Source: DATBFX01 sp036558305 (GTDB lineage: Bacteria; Chloroflexota; Chloroflexia; Thermomicrobiales; UBA6265). Taken from it: a stretch of 6,888 nucleotides of DNA. The stretch covers positions 1-6,888 of the forward strand of contig DATBFX010000506.1 of assembly GCA_036558305.1 (NCBI GenBank). Reading direction: 5' to 3'. Position numbers and translations under genes: made by a program. The notes under the pieces were generated by a model, which was not told the DNA's origin, did no database searches, and saw only the letters and a program-made list of their open reading frames with translations. Shown in pieces: positions 5,953 to 6,888 of the stretch. The number at the start of each line of letters is the position of its first letter. Within the stretch, counting starts at the first letter, position 1.

Positions 5953-6888
5953 GCCGCCGCCACCTCGTCGCGAATCTCCTCGGCGCGGACTCGCCCATCG
6001 ACGAAGTGGATCGGCCGACCGGTCCGCACCGAGGCCAGGGCCGCCAGCGAGACTTCGAGCGCCCGCACGCCTTCGCGTCCTTCCGTCTCGAATGGTGCTC
6101 CGTCCGCGAGTCGAGCGAAGAAGTGCTGGAGCTCGGCCCGGTACGGATTCTCGCCGAACGATCCGACCCGAGAGATCAGCGATCCCTCGCCGGTTGGGCT
6201 TTGCCGTTCCACCGTGATCGGCGCGGTCTCCTGGCCGTTGTGGCGGACGATCCCGTGCTCGCCGACGATTTCCATCGCCGTCCGCCAGGTGCTGTGCGCC
6301 CAGCTACCCTCGACGTGCGCGATCACGCCGCTGGCAAACCGCACGACCGCCAATGCGTAATCGCATTTCGGCTGGTACGGCGTATAACTCAGGCCGTGCG
6401 CGAACACCCGCTCGACGTCGCCGAAGTACCAGCGCAGCGTATCGAAGTCGTGGATCATCAGGTCGACGATCAGACCGCCGCTCGCCCCCAGGTCGGCAAA
6501 CCAACCCCGGTCCGCCGGTGGATGGGAGCTGACACGCGAGGCGCGAACGAGACCGATCTGGCCAAGCGTTCCTTCTCGAAGCACCTCGCGAATCTTGACG
6601 AACTCCGGGAAGAAGCGGCAAACGTGCCCGACCATAAAGCGGACGCCCGCTTGCTCGCAGGCGGCGAGCATGGCCTCCGCATCGTCCAGCGTGCGAGCGA
6701 TCGGCTTCTCGCAAAAAACGTGCTTGCCGTGCGCGGCGGCGATTTCGGTCACCGACCGGTGGAACGGCGTCGGGACGGTAACGATGACGGCGTCGACGTC
6801 GCCGGCGATGGCCGTCTCGCCGCCGGTCGTCGCCCGCGCCCCCAATTCACTGGCGAGCAGTTCCGCTCTGATTGCGTCCTGATCGGCG
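5949..6888 (-). CDS. Gfo/Idh/MocA family oxidoreductase, inositol 2-dehydrogenase-like (partial, N-terminus off the right edge)
   Basis: The minus strand is open from the right edge (first full codon at 6887), giving 312 residues that begin ADQDAIRAELLASELGA, the end of the first Rossmann beta-alpha-beta unit. About 30-45 residues with the GxGxxG loop are missing. FCEKPIARTLDDAEAM (58-73 of the visible part, Lys61) and GGLIVDLMIHDFDTLRWYFG (137-156, Asp142 and His146) give the family and the expected catalytic residues. The C-terminal domain (VVRFASGVIAHVEGSW, 181-196) is that of myo-inositol 2-dehydrogenase-like members. The TTG at 6845 is an internal leucine, not the start. The gene overlaps the next dehydrogenase by 4 bp and is only about as similar to it as family members generally are. 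The substrate is unknown; an inositol or sugar is a reasonable guess. Confidence 0.93.
   Translation of the reverse strand, partial: ADQDAIRAELLASELGARATTGGETAIAGDVDAVIVTVPTPFHRSVTEIAAAHGKHVFCEKPIARTLDDAEAMLAACEQAGVRFMVGHVCRFFPEFVKIREVLREGTLGQIGLVRASRVSSHPPADRGWFADLGASGGLIVDLMIHDFDTLRWYFGDVERVFAHGLSYTPYQPKCDYALAVVRFASGVIAHVEGSWAHSTWRTAMEIVGEHGIVRHNGQETAPITVERQSPTGEGSLISRVGSFGENPYRAELQHFFARLADGAPFETEGREGVRALEVSLAALASVRTGRPIHFVDGRVRAEEIRDEVAAA
5961..5966 (-). promoter_or_regulatory. Internal ribosome binding site for the second dehydrogenase
   Basis: GAGGTG on the minus strand, inside the last codons of the upstream dehydrogenase, lies 8 nt before the ATG at 5952. Together with the ATGA stop-start overlap it supports coupled translation of the pair. 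Confidence 0.6.

Noticed and set aside
4913..5998. A 361-codon minus-strand frame and a 405-codon plus-strand frame (5143-6360) over the dehydrogenases
   Set aside because: Both are Arg-rich shadows without motifs. The dehydrogenase frames carry EKP and GG-x-D-x-H signatures.

Overview
The window is GC-rich bacterial DNA with dense coding. It carries a family 5 solute-binding protein with an RR-type (Tat-like) signal, a DppB-type permease, a pair of Gfo/Idh/MocA oxidoreductases, and a surface protein with long Thr/Pro/Ala linkers. This combination is typical of Chloroflexota, especially Thermomicrobia-like lineages. That assignment is inference from gene style; there is no rRNA or other phylogenetic marker here. 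No RNA gene, insertion sequence, CRISPR array or attachment site was found.

Layout. Positions 1-2424 (minus strand) hold an ABC-uptake unit: a complete solute-binding protein (2424-718), then, 41 bp downstream, the N-terminal 225 codons of a permease (676-1), which runs off the left edge. Positions 2425-2741 are a 317-bp divergent intergenic region. It holds good candidate promoters facing both ways that overlap each other, an 8-bp inverted repeat lying on the minus-strand -35, and further small hairpins. Positions 2742-4865 (plus strand) encode a 707-residue exported protein with a C-terminal membrane anchor: signal peptide, DUF4367-like N-terminal domain, Gly/Asn/Thr linker, two probable beta-sandwich domains, Pro/Thr linker, ZU5-like domain and one transmembrane helix. 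Positions 4866-4953 are a short convergent gap. Positions 4954-6888 (minus strand) hold two Gfo/Idh/MocA dehydrogenases overlapping by 4 bp (ATGA); the upstream one lacks its N-terminus because it runs off the right edge.

How the parts may work together. Two minus-strand units, one catabolic-looking (sugar or polyol dehydrogenases) and one for uptake, flank a single plus-strand surface-protein gene. Family 5 binding proteins carry peptides but also oligosaccharides and other ligands. Proximity to two dehydrogenases therefore makes a carbohydrate or polyol ligand possible but unproven. The surface protein is the least understood gene. The shared promoter region suggests that it and the transporter could be co-regulated.
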